From contig NC_087077.1 of the NCBI RefSeq assembly GCF_026151205.1, positions 5,420,483-5,480,482 on the forward strand: a stretch of DNA of 60,000 nt. The letters are read 5' to 3'. A model generated the notes under the pieces. That model did not search any database. It was not told the DNA's origin and saw nothing but the letters and a program-made list of their open reading frames with translations. Shown here piece by piece: positions 32,411-44,110 of this stretch. The position numbers and the translations under genes are program-made. How positions within the stretch are numbered: position 1 is the stretch's first letter; each line of letters opens with the position of its first letter. Source of the stretch: Bolinopsis microptera. Taxonomy: Eukaryota; Ctenophora; Tentaculata; Lobata; Bolinopsidae.

Positions 32411-32466
32411 TGCAACTTATATGTTGTCGATACATTGGGAATTTTGTCATCACTCATATAAGTTGT
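32411..32466 (+). other. Conserved hairpin downstream of galectin-like copy 3
   Basis: A perfect 11-bp inverted repeat CAACTTATATG (32413-32423) and CATATAAGTTG (32455-32465) brackets a 31-nt loop containing TGGGAA. The inner stem seen in copies 1 and 2 is weaker here. It starts about 50 bp after the stop. Confidence 0.75.
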
Positions 32467-33540
32467 TATGTTCAAACCTTAATTACAGACTAGTATCATG
32501 ACTCGACTTAATATCTTAAACGTACCTTCTTAGTTACCAGGGTTGAATATTATTGTGTATTTCAAATAAATTTAACAAATAACAAATATTTTTCGATCGA
32601 CAATATCGTACACATCACCCCCCTAGGTCAGTAATTACAACATTCACCAGAACTAACCCCTTCATTAGGCCCACACTTCCGTCGGATCACTCTATCCAAT
32701 CATACGGACTGAGAAAAAATACTCCATTGTATTTCCAGTAATAGACAACATCCCCAGGCCATAATATGACTATCCAGGGTCAGGAAGAGCCTAAAGACCT
32801 GCTCTTAAAATAAACCATTAGAACGCTCTACTACCTCTTTATCTTTATATCTTTAAAATTTTCGTTTCATTGAAAACTAAATCGTTAGTGTACAAGTAAA
32901 CAGGATGAAGCTCTGTCTACAAGACGTGTACGTGTTGCCGTTATCAACTCACGAGCATAACAACTCTACAAGACTAAAGATTATTAGACCATCTAGAGCA
33001 CTAGTGACCAGTGCGTAAAAAGAACTGACGTTATTTTGGAGTATTATCTAAATCTTGCTTTTGCTCTACGCCCTTAAAACGCATCATTTTTGATAAACCT
33101 GGAAGATGAACTGAAGATTGACATCCTACTAGTTAAAGTTCTCAGTTGAAGATCATGATGAGAGACCAATGGTAAGCCGAATGAAATTAGAACAGTTTGT
33201 GATACATATAAATGGCTGACAATTTTTGCGGATCGTTCAAGATATGATGGTGAATATTTCCTGGTGGTTAGTTAGCCAAGCTATTGCCACCAATTACTCA
33301 GAACGCAACTTTGCAATGACTAAAATTAGTGAGCCGTCATTATAAACCTATCATTGATTTAGAAATGAACAACATAACAGTCAACAGATGAACGTTAATT
33401 ATAAACTTGATTAATATTAATTATAAATATTAAAGTTGCAGTTATCTTTATTTACGAATAGCCCCCTTATTTAAGTATTTAATAGCTAGGCCCATGAAAA
33501 ATAATTAGAAAATACGTTCATCATTCATATTATATATAAT
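32467..33540. other. Intergenic region with a decayed galectin-like relic
   Basis: Mostly non-coding. At about 33098-33150 the sequence ACCTGGAAGATGAACTGAAG plus ATTGACATCCTACT matches the GACCTGGAAGATGGACTAGA region shared by the three galectin-like copies. This is a fourth, badly decayed copy or fragment. Confidence 0.55.
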
Positions 33541-33581
33541 ATTTTATTATACAATGTCAAAAACTCGCGATCATATTAAAA

Positions 33582-36500
33582 TCATTTTAAAAAGTACAAA
33601 ATAACAGTGGAAACTGCGACAAAAACACTGTAAAGATAAACAGTTGATTTCTTTTCGGTCACCAGGGCCCCAGGGTAACCAACAAGTTCATTAGAAGAGT
33701 CAAACTTATCAAAAGCAGGGTCAGATGATGTTACTTTTAAATCTGACATAATTTCTTCAATGGTATCTTTAATAGGAACGTTGATATCCGGGTCAGAAAA
33801 ATCATCTTCCGGTGGTTGGGTAGGTTCTATCGTTTCTGGTAACTTTATGGAAGTATCAACGTCGCTTGTACTTGGCAGATGCAATTGCTGAATCTGTATA
33901 GGAATGTGAACTTTCTTCCTTACTTTCAGATTCAACTGCAGATTCATCAGCGCCATCAAGGGGTTCTACAGTTTCTTCCAACTGAGAGCTAGAACTAAAA
34001 GTCTTCACCATGTCTATTACAGAATCCCCAACAACTGCATCAGTGGAAGCACTAGATTGGTCCTCAACTCCAGTTGAAATAGTTTCATTCTCTCCCTCTG
34101 TAAGCGATGGTGGAAAGTTGGAATCATCAAGAATCTCTTCGGGAAAACCTACGAACCCAGACGCAATCTCAACATCTTGAGGTTCCGGTTCTGACGTTGA
34201 GATTGTTGAGTAAATAACTGTGGGAGGTACTTTTGATATTTCGTCTATCTTCTCTAGTAAAACTTCGTGACGGTTCTGGTATTCGCTGATGATATTTTCT
34301 TCAAACTTCTGAAGAGTCTTGTCCAGATTATCTGATATAACCTTTTCGACATCCTCCACACTTTGAGCCTCTGTTTCTACAGCAGATTCAATGGTATTAT
34401 AGGTAATTGTCGAAGGTTGTATGGTTATTTCGTCTATTTTTTCCATTAAAGCATCACAACGGCTCTGATATTGGCTAAGAATACTTTCCTCGAATTTTTG
34501 TAGAGTTTTGTCAAGGCTATTTGATATAATCGTTTCAACGCCGTCTAGTTTTTCACAGCTAGCATCAGTTGATGTGACCAATAAACTCCTCATTTCAGCT
34601 AATGCAGCAGTCACTTGATCTACCTTGTCGATTACAGAATCAACCGAATTATCAGCTTCAATTTCACAAACTACCCCACTTATTGCATTTAGAAGATTAC
34701 CAATATCTGAAACATAGCTATCCTGCGAGTTAAACCCATTAACTAAAGAATCATTGATTTGATCTAAATTACTCGACTGCATATCAAGATCCTGCCTAAC
34801 ACCATCTATCTGTTTGCTCAAATCACCGTGGATATTCGTCATTTCTGAAGACTGTTTGTTCAAACCGTTCATGTTATACGTTTCAATGGTGTCCATACTA
34901 GATTTCACGTCTTCAAGAGATTTGACAATGTCATTGACTATCTTGGAATGCTCCAAGTTCCCAACGTAAAGTTCTGAATTGTTCGATATCTTCATAGATA
35001 AGCTCTCAATATTTGATACAACAGAATTCAAAGTGCTCCCCAAACTTGTCCGGGAGTCTTGAAGCAGGTCTGAAACTGAGAGCAGAAGCTTCCTGACCAT
35101 CTGTTGGTCAGCTTGAAGCATGGAGATGATCTCGTCATCGGACGAGTTCACAGAAACCTCTATTTTACCGGACTCGTGAAGTTCTTGAGATGTGATCAGA
35201 AGCTGCTTCAAGTTGTCTTGTTTCTCTTCGATTGTCTTCAGAGATCCCATCAAAGATTTAAACTCAGGTAGATTAGCATAGTCTATTTCCTGTGGTATTA
35301 GCCTCTCGATTATCTTCTCAACCACAATTCTCTCAACAGGCATGCTTGTTGTAACTTGTGAGCCAGTTTCCTTGGTTTGGGGTTTGGTCTCTACCACTGC
35401 CTTTTTCTCTTGAACCTTTTTAGATTTTTCAGCCACAACCTCAGCTATTGCCACATTATTCTCAGTATTTTCTTTGAGGTTTTGTAATAAGTCGGACGAA
35501 GAACTAACAGCAACGTTGTAAGACTCTATCAATAACGATTGCATCATATTAAAGATGCCAAATATCCTCGAGACAAGGCCCTCCTTCTCTGAGTCAGACA
35601 TTACCTCTGGCTCTAAATCATGAATCTCCCTGATGGCATTGAGGGTTGTGAAACTGAGGAGCTCAAGCTTCCTGTTGATAATATCCTCCATTCTTCTGAA
35701 GCGATTAGCATTGAGCCGCGCACTGAACATGTATCCAATGAAGGGACCTATTATTGCACCTGGAAGAACAAAATAGTGAGTAATCAAATAATATCATAAA
35801 ATTAAAACATATAATTTTTAATTTTAAAAATAGCTAAAAACGAAGGGACACTTAGATGTCAAATAAAGTAACAATGCAGTAATTACCGATGAGTGATAGC
35901 ATTTTAATCCTCTGATTATAGTTCCGCTCAGTCTCATGGCTCTCCCTCACAGCGTTCATTAACCAGGTAAACGTCTCACGTTCTGAAAATTCTGTTTTTT
36001 GTACCAGTTTACTCAGTTTCATCTCCTCCTGCAAGTAAAGTCAGAGTCACAGGAAGACACATGTTATAAAGCTAAATTATATTTTCTATTCCAGGCTAAA
36101 TAAGGTTACAAAGTTGTCACATTTTCCGATAAACATTAAACAAGGTACCTGAATGGTATCGTACTCGAGCTGCCTCAGATGAAGATGTTTGGGATCTCCA
36201 CGTCTAGCATTCTCCAGCTCCACTGCAATACCTCTCAGACGCTCATTCACATTGTCCATCTGTTCACGTGCTTCTAACATGTTCTTACGCTTCATGTTCA
36301 GTTTACTTTCTAATTCACGGGCCTGTCACAAATAACGTTACTTGTCAGATTGGACACCTATTATATAATATTAATGGTGAAAAAATGTGTAAAATGGTGA
36401 AAAATGATGAATGATTTTTATGGTGAATTGAGTGTACAAAATGTAAAATTTCACCATTTTTCACCATTAAAAACCCCCGGAACGGACACCTATTATATCA

Positions 36501-37085
36501 TGTTATAATGAATGTGAGTTTAGAAGGATAAGGGCCTACAGCTGTGCGTCTACCGTACTCAAAGAATATACGATCACTTTCAGCGATCAACCTCAGATTA
36601 TCATGTTAATAAAACAAAGCGATTCAATTAACATCAATTAACAATTTGCAAAGTTGGCGGACACATTTGAAAATTCCAATAAATCAGTTCTCAGAGAGTA
36701 ATAAAAGTAAACTCACCCTATCCTGAACCTCCGTAACCTCTGTTCCAGCCACCTTATGGTACGCTTCATCACATTTCATCTTAACATGCTCTATATTCTC
36801 AGGTGACACCAGGTGCTGAAACTGAGAAAAAACATTTTGAGAAAAGACAATCTTACTATTTATTACCAATCAACAAACACAATCAACCATTAAATTAATA
36901 TTCGAATAGATTTTAGCGCTAAATGGTAGCATTTACTTAAACGTTTAATTGTTACGAGCTAACCTGGTTGTTCAGAGTGAAGATGATAGGTTTGGAGAGG
37001 AAGTTGTTCCGTTTTGTGAGGGCATAGTTCTGGAGGTTGTGGGATGCTAGCAGGGTCGACTTCTTGATACTTTCTTTGATCAGAC
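33582..37085 (-). CDS. CCDC51: CCDC51-like mitochondrial coiled-coil membrane protein (MITOK family), 5' incomplete, apparent frameshift
   Basis: Five exons join in phase: 37085-36964, 36821-36717, 36322-36149, 36028-35887 and 35759-33582. Shared with CCDC51 are the FTWLMNAVRESHETER segment, the following hydrophobic span MLSLIGGAIIGPFIGYMFSA (first membrane segment), flanking coiled coils, and a C-terminal hydrophobic anchor TVYLYSVFVAVSTVILYFLK at the very end. CCDC51 is an inner-membrane subunit of the mitochondrial ATP-sensitive potassium channel; this role is known for mammals. The region between membrane segments is about 600 residues here, much longer than the whole human protein (about 410). 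It has two related coiled-coil blocks (TLQKFEESILSQYQSR and TLQKFEENIISEYQNR). The frame holding the C-terminal anchor is shifted by one base relative to the long frame between about 33860 and 33955. The N-terminal targeting exon was not found; an RTE element starts nearby. Confidence 0.8.
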
Positions 37086-37424
37086 CTGAATAATGTGGAA
37101 CGTTAACAATTTAACGTGTAAAGTGTTTCTTAAGATCATGATAATTTAAAACAGTGAATTAAGTCACATTCGCAAAGGAAAAGTATTAACTTAGTTCTGA
37201 GAAAAAAAAAAACTATGACAACTGAGTCCGAAGTCTTGCATATCACACGAGAAAATACCCACGCGATACATCAATTAATATACGACAGACATAATATCTA
37301 CATAGCTGTACAAATCATGAAATTGTACGCATACCACAGTATATATAATATACTTGACATGATATCTGATTAAGATGGTAAGAGATTATTGGTGGTAAGA
37401 GATTATTTTTAATCTCAGGGAATA
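37086..37424. other. Gap between CCDC51 exons and the RTE element
   Basis: AT-rich. It includes a short direct repeat (GGTAAGAGATTATT at about 37378 and 37395). No N-terminal CCDC51 exon was recognised. Confidence 0.5.
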
Positions 37425-40400
37425 GTGATCGTGTCACCTATAACCTCTCCTATTCCAATGACCATAGTGCGTGATGAAGAATCACATCCTTTTCGAGGTG
37501 CTACTATTAAGCATTGTAATCTGTCCTGGGTGACCCCAGTTCAAACAGATGACGTGCAACTAAACACTATGGATCTAGACAGGCAAAGGTCGATAAAAAA
37601 CCGGGTGCGAGATGCTGGCAACTTCTCCTCTCTAAACATTTGCTGCAGAAACATCACAAAGTAACAACAAGAAACGGTGTGTGGCTCCCTCTGCAAGGAC
37701 GGATGATACCAGTATGAAGGTGGCGGGGCAAAGCCTAATGGACCCCCGTGGCCAGATGAGTGTTGGGAGAACACGTCATTGTAGCAGATTTATTTCTCCG
37801 CAGATCACCCATGTGGACTCCGATTCTAATAAGAAACAGCCAGCGAATTATTCTAAAACAGGTCTTACATTTGGGACATGGAATGTATTATCTCTGACCA
37901 GCAGCTCAAGTCAGTTGTTTCAGCTATCAGAGAATATCTCTGAGTATAAGTTGGACTTGCTGGGTATAATTGAGACCCATATGCCTGGTACAGGATCAGA
38001 GCTACTGGATAATGGCTCCTTACTTATTTATTCAGGGAGGACAGACGGTATAAGAAGGCGAGGTGTTGGTCTTTCCCTTTCAAAGAGGATTAAAAATTCA
38101 TTAATTTCCTATCTACCAATATCTGACCGTTTGTTGAGTGCAAGGCTGCATAGTCAACACCCGAACATCTCTGTTGTTGTGGCATATGCGCCAACTGAGG
38201 GGGCTTCAGATAATGATAAGGATGAATTCTACCAGCAGTTGTCAAGTGCATTCGATGAGCTACCCCGACATGATTTAAAATTACTGCTCGGTGATCTTAA
38301 TGCTAAGATCACATCGGACTGTAGTTCTATGTCAGGTGTCATTGGTGGACACTTGCTTCACAGCTCATCAAATGACAATGGTACCCGATTGTTGGACTTT
38401 TGCATCGCCCACCAACTTACCATCGGTGGCACTATGTTTCAGCAAAAGGATATACATAAAGGTACGTGGAGATCACCTAATGGTCGTACTGTAAACCAAA
38501 TAGACCACATCTGTATCAGTAAGAAGTTTGGAGGCTCTTTGCTAAATGTAAAAGTTTGTAGAGGGGCTGACATTGGGTCTGATCACTATTTGGTAAGAGC
38601 ACGACTAAGAATGAAGCTTATGTCAGTGAAAAAGAAGCAAGAACATAAGCTCGAGATTCCTGCTATTGAGCACTTGCGTGATCATTCACTTATTTCCGAA
38701 TACAACATTGTTCTGAGAAACAAATTTGACTGTTTGGAACCTGAGGCTGACCTGGAATCAATGTGGGACAACTTCAAAACAACTGTCACACAAGTGTCCA
38801 TGGAAGTCCTTGGGCAAAGGCCTCGAAAAAAGAAGGACAGGCACCAATCTCAGAAGACAAAAGAATTATTGAAGAACCGTAAGAAATTTAAGCGTAAAGA
38901 CCCTAATTCGAACGCTAACAGGTCAGAGTATTCTAGATTGAATAAGCTCTTTAAAAAAAGTAGCAAGGTGGACGATAACAACTGGGCACTTAGAATGGCC
39001 GATGACTTAGAAGAAGCTGCGAGAAAAGGCCAGCAACGTGAGGTATGGCAGAAGATCAATGTCATATCTGGAAAGAAGAAGAAGCAGTCAACTGCAGTTA
39101 GAGACGTATCTGGCCAGTTGATTGCCGACCCACATGCCCAGAAAGAAAGGTGGAAAGAGCACTTTTCTAGGCTATTGAACCCTCCCCCACAAGAGGCCAA
39201 TATGTCTGACCTAGACAACATCCCTCCGCAACCCAGTTTTGACGACCTTTCCGATTCGGATGAGGCTCCTACTAGAAACGAGATTGTTGATGCCCTTAAA
39301 AAACTCAAGAATCACAAAAGTCCAGGAGTGGATGGTATCACCAACGAGCAACTTAAGTATGGACAGGATGGGTTGGTTGATCAACTAGTTGTGTTGTTCA
39401 AGAAAGTGTGGGAAGATGAGAAGATTCCTGAGGATTGGTCCAAAGGTGTTATTATCATCGTTGGAAAGAAGGGTGACACCTCTCATTGCGCTAACAACAG
39501 AGGCATAACATTAAGATCCACAGCCTCGAAGCTCCTTCAGATGATACTCCTGCGGAGACTTAGCATTGGCATGGAGAAATTTCTCCGGGAGAATCAAAGT
39601 GGTTTTAGACAGAATCGCTCATGTATTGACCAGGTTTATTCACTCCGCTGTATTATACACCAATGTATTGAGTATAATATCCCTCTGTATATTAATTTTG
39701 TTGATTTCAAAGCAGCTTTTGATTCGATTGACAGGCAGTTCATTTGGAGAAGTATGCAGCACTACGGCCTGCCTGACAAGTACATTAGAATCATGAAGGC
39801 GTTCTTTACTCACACAGTTAGTGCTGTTAGGGTCAATGGAGAGGTAACAGGTTGGTTTGATGTCAACTCGGGAAGTGGGCAAGGTGATATACAGGGACCA
39901 CCAGTCTTCAACTTTTGTTTGAATTTTTCAGCATACCTTATGGAACTAAACAAGGTCATTAGTAAGGGGGCTTTATTACAGCTGCCAGCCCCCGGGGTAG
40001 AAGAGAAACATCTCTTGGACACTGATTACGCTGATGACATGGCCATGTTAGATAACTCAAAAGAAGGGCTGCAGGAAACCACTGACCTTCTCTGCAAATA
40101 CAGTGCCTATGCGGGTTTGAAGATTAATGCTGGCAAAACACAGAGCATGGTTGTCAGTAAAAGTGCTTCGCAGAGGCCGTATTCTAAAGACGACACTATG
40201 GACATCAGTGTGGAAGGTCTCCCAATACAGCAGGTCAGCAGTTTCACTTACTTGGGTGCTATCATCAGTGGGAATGGAACAATTGACAAAGAATTATCAG
40301 CTCGAATTCAAAAAGCCTCTGGGGCATTCTATCAGCTTAGCAGTATATGGTACAGTCGCAGTTCATCAAGACACCAACTAAAATCAGGATATACAAAGCG

Positions 40401-41100
40401 GCTGTCCTCACTATACTGCTATATGGAAGTGAGGTATGGAATACCACTCAGACGCAGATAAAAAGATTCGAGGTGTTCCATCATAGATGTCTGAGAAGAA
40501 TCCTGAAAATCAAATGGTTTTATCACGTATCTAATGCTGACGTACTAAAGCGGGCTAACATCGCCCCTGTTGATACTTTCGTACGAGCAGCTAGGCTCCG
40601 ATGGTTTGGCCATGTGGTGAGGATGCCAGAAGAAAGAATACCCAAATATCTTCTGCACTGGATCCCAAAGCATGGTAAAAGATCAAGAGGCAGACCTCGG
40701 AAAAACTGGTTGTCATGCGTCCGGGAGGATGCAGCAATCTTCACAGGTGTCGATAACATCACAATAGAAGATGCAGAACAACAAGCTACAGACAGGGTTC
40801 ACTGGAGAGGTCTAATATACCGGAGAAAGGAGTTACTATGTGGTGCAGGCCACTCCAACGACTAGGAGGAGACCTTTTCAAGTACAAGTAGTAAGATATC
40901 TGATCAACTGTCTGTCAGGACAGCTGGCGAAATGCCAACCATCTAATATTTTCTACATACCAAGTTTAGTAGATCTAATATTTTCTACATACCAAGTTTA
41001 GTAGATTGGCTCATCTCCCAAAACTACACGTCATGGCCCATACTGTTCTGCTCAGTGGATCTTGTAAGACTATCCTGTAAGACTCTCTCTTCCTCTTGGT
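37425..41100 (+). mobile_element. RTE-type LINE, nearly complete
   Basis: The element encodes endonuclease and reverse transcriptase in one long frame (37681-40461), then a continuation in the next frame to 40865 after a single frameshift. An upstream small frame (37425-37664) may be 5' UTR or a remnant. A 33-bp tandem duplication (ATCTAATATTTTCTACATAC core, about 40942-41007) lies in the 3' region. Exact ends and target duplication were not found. It is young compared with the other LINEs here: there is only one frame break over about 1,060 codons. Confidence 0.8.
37681..40865 (+). CDS. RTE-type endonuclease/reverse transcriptase polyprotein with one frameshift
   Basis: Endonuclease (about residues 60-310): TFGTWNVLS, IETH, LLLGDLNAKI and the final SDHYLV, the APE-type active-site order. 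RT (about residues 540-860): KSPGVDGITNEQLK, NNRGITL, FVDFKAAFDSID and DYADDMAML with the catalytic aspartates. The frame 37681-40461 ends with an unrelated tail, while 40347-40865 continues the homologous C-terminus (LLYGSEVW, RRILKIKW, RLRWFGHVVRMPEERIPKYL, GRPRKNW). The shift lies near 40350-40370. The listed start at 37681 is GTG; the first ATG in frame is a few codons later (MKVAGQ). Activity would need the frameshift to be a sequence error. Confidence 0.85.
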
Positions 41101-41220
41101 TCTATCTTTTACATCCTATAACCTAATAAATTGAAAGGATTAGAGAACAATTATGTTAAAAATAACAAGATCAAGAATAGTTTAAATCGTTAATAATTGT
41201 TTCTGTGACATTTATTTATT

Positions 41221-42942
41221 TATAGTGATGTTAAACTGGTAAAGCTGCCGTAGTTGCTAAGTACCTTGAGCAACAACTTACTCGTGATGAAGCACCTTTA
41301 GAACCTTTTGTAGGACCTCCTCGCCCACTAGTTAAGCCATTCACTAGTGAAGAAATCGGATCAGCTGCTAGAAGTCTCAAAAATGGTCGAGCGCAGCTAA
41401 CGGCCCAGATGGGATTCCTAATGAGCTTCTCAAGTATTCTACTGGATCAGTACACAGACGTTTTGCAGACATTATCAATAGAAGCTTCGAGACCAATTCC
41501 TACCTTGACCCCATTGGACAGGCAAACATTACCCCCTTACAGAAGCCAAATAAGCCCATTGGTCCAGTGAAGAATCTACGACCCCTCACTCTCTCAAATG
41601 CTGTTAGAAAGATTCTTTCAATGGCAACCTTGAAGAGAATTGAGAATAAAGTCAATGCCTTCACTGGTCCATGGCAATGTGCTTACAAGCAGGGTAGATC
41701 ATGTGCTGACATTGTATGGTGCCAGCGTGTGATGTTATCAGTTGTCCAGAGGAAGAGGTGGGAATACCATCGTATGGGGATCGACATGTCTAGTGCCTTT
41801 GACACTATACGACAATCTACCATCCTCGATCTTCTTGTTGAGTGTGGCTGTGATGATGACGAAGTCCGTTTAGTAAGACTTTTGCTTTCCAACACCAAGC
41901 TCAAAGTCAATATCAACGGTACACTGTCTGCTGAATTCCAGAGTGACTGTCTGTCTGGATGCTTGTTCACACTTGTCTTAGCGGGTGCCTTGCGTGACCT
42001 CCGTAACAGGCTTGAAACTGCAACGAATAGGCCTAACCCACCTATCACCGATATTGGTCTTCCACTTGACAGTGAGTATGCTGATGATATCGACTTCAAT
42101 GATGAAGATGAAGACAATTTGAGGGAGCTGTTGCCTATTGCAACAGAAGTCCTTAAAGATTGGAATCTCTTCGTTAACGAAGACAAAACTGATTTCACTC
42201 ATGTGTACTTAGCTGAAAAGGGAGCTAAAGACGATCAGGGTAAGCCAATTGCAGGGAACGAGCTCTGGAGAAAGAGTATCACGCTTGGCTCCATGCTTTG
42301 TAGCAAGGAGGACATCTCTAGAAGGATATGTCTGGGATATGCCGCGTTTAACAAATACAAGAAAGCTTGGAACCATAAGATCCCTCTGAGCAAGAGGCTT
42401 CTGTTGTATGAGGCTCTGGTAGTATCCGTTTTAATGTACAATTCATCTTGCTGGGCTGCCCCTAAATCAGTATTGGAAAAACTAGATATTGCTCACAGAC
42501 GTCATCTGCGATCAATTTTGAATTACAAATACCCTCACATCATCTCCAACAAGAACTTGTATAAACGCTGCAATAGCGAACCATTGTCAGCTAAAGTGGC
42601 TCGTAGTCGGTGGAGGATGCTCGGACATGTACTGCGTGGGCCTACAGATGGCCCAGCCTATTCGTCGCTTGTTTTTGCTGTCAACACCTTACAGCTTCAA
42701 GGGCGGCGTGGAAGACCGCAGTCAAACCTTTTCTCACTGATTCTACACGACCTTAGTGTCCGAAAATTATCGTTAAATAATTTATGTGATTTGGACTATT
42801 TAACGTTAATTGCTCAGAATAGAGTTAAATGGAGAAGTATGCAAATTGCATGACTTTTGTTTGAGAAAGATTAGGGGACAGAAATGTTTACTTTGTTTAC
42901 TATCTGTTTCTTAGAGCTTTTGTTTATATATATAGTGATGTT
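41221..42942 (+). mobile_element. 5'-truncated LINE with 12-bp target-site duplication
   Basis: TATAGTGATGTT occurs at 41221-41232 and again at 42931-42942, bracketing a LINE fragment. The insert begins mid-protein (LTRDEAPLEPFVGPPRP), as expected for 5' truncation during target-primed reverse transcription. A frameshift near 41395 separates the first piece (SLKNGRA) from GPDGIPNELLKYSTGS. The 3' end is TGTTTATATA. Confidence 0.85.
41567..42853 (+). CDS. LINE reverse transcriptase, C-terminal 428 residues
   Basis: The open frame covers RT motifs: NLRPLTLSNAVRKIL (the position of NYRGI in other LINEs), GIDMSSAFDTIRQ (motif A Asp), SEYADDIDF (motif C, catalytic YADD), then a C-terminal region with RRHLRSILNYKYP, RSRWRMLGHVLRGP and GRRGRPQSNLF. 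The clade is unclear: the palm motifs differ from the RTE element just upstream. A second copy of the C-terminal part is at 53530-53899. The N-terminal RT and endonuclease are absent. Confidence 0.85.
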   Translation: MKNLRPLTLSNAVRKILSMATLKRIENKVNAFTGPWQCAYKQGRSCADIVWCQRVMLSVVQRKRWEYHRMGIDMSSAFDTIRQSTILDLLVECGCDDDEVRLVRLLLSNTKLKVNINGTLSAEFQSDCLSGCLFTLVLAGALRDLRNRLETATNRPNPPITDIGLPLDSEYADDIDFNDEDEDNLRELLPIATEVLKDWNLFVNEDKTDFTHVYLAEKGAKDDQGKPIAGNELWRKSITLGSMLCSKEDISRRICLGYAAFNKYKKAWNHKIPLSKRLLLYEALVVSVLMYNSSCWAAPKSVLEKLDIAHRRHLRSILNYKYPHIISNKNLYKRCNSEPLSAKVARSRWRMLGHVLRGPTDGPAYSSLVFAVNTLQLQGRRGRPQSNLFSLILHDLSVRKLSLNNLCDLDYLTLIAQNRVKWRSMQIA

Positions 42943-44110
42943 TGTGATCATTAGATCATATTCTTCAATATTTGGTCACATATTTGGTCACAGTTCTAAC
43001 ATTAACACGTGATACAATATCAGCCAAGTTCTGGTCACTTAGATCCCCCTCGACCCTTCTACGTTGAATAATTGTAAATTGGTCTGCTATTAGTTGTCAG
43101 CCGCCAGGTGTTCAGATAGTTCACTGCTCACTTTAAGCATTGTGCCTACAATTCACCCTGTTTGGTATATGCACTGCTCAATATCATGACAGCTGAAATA
43201 ACTGACTCAACAAATGATCTCGCAAACGATCTCAGATACACCAATACATACATCTACAAGGCTATGGTATGTTCGAATTCGTATTATGTTAATAGATGAT
43301 ACGGATGTATAATATATAATATTATATACATTTCATTCATGCAGTCAGGGTCAGTTAGCCTAATGCAGCTTGGAGCTTGGTGTGTTTGCACGTCGGGCAA
43401 TGTTAAACAGGAATCAGAAATCGCTCCGTACGAACGCTTCACGATTGCTATAATATATGTACCAATAAATATTGGAATTTATTATTCCAATACGTTAGGG
43501 TACAGAACTATTATATGTATAAATATATAAAGAATAAAGATCAGTACTCTATAAAACATAAGTTTTGCACTAAGATTTGATCCAGCAGTAATCGATTCAG
43601 GCAGAGCGATTGGGCGGATGAATAGTCGGACAGCTGCTCACAAACTTAATCCCAACCTCTAGATGACCAGATTACAAGGGGTCATGTGACATTTACAAGG
43701 GGTCACGTGACAGCAATTATCAGCTTGAGGTCAGGGACATGATGTTTTATTTGACATCTGAACAGGTGCCCGGGCTGATTTCTTCGCTGCCATGGCAACC
43801 GCTGATTAGCCGTAAGCTCAGAATTTATGTGGACTTTTTCTTTTTTGAATTGTCACGTAGCAGATACTTTAAGGAAAGAAGGCCGTAGAGTTGTGAATGA
43901 AAACACTCAGCTGCTTTATAATCACTCTCATATTAAGACATTACGAGCTGGAGAAGGGGAGTAATTTACCGAGTTCTGCTGTAATTGTGAGACAGGAGGG
44001 AGCTGCAGTACCCAGGTGTTTGTTTGACGAAACAGCTCCTTCTCTTTCTCTCTCTCTCTCTCTCTCTCTAGCTGGCTGGTGCATGTTCTTCAGTTTGATA
44101 GTTAAGCATT
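42943..44110. other. Intergenic region before the adhesion GPCR
   Basis: No coding frame supported. A (CT)n microsatellite is at about 44040-44069, just upstream of the putative first exon, and a duplicated ACAAGGGGTCA.GTGACA motif is at about 43672-43711. Confidence 0.5.

Noticed and set aside
33890-33940. 30-36 nt GT-AG introns near the CCDC51 frame shift
   Set aside because: Their lengths are multiples of three and do not move the frame to the one holding the C-terminal anchor.
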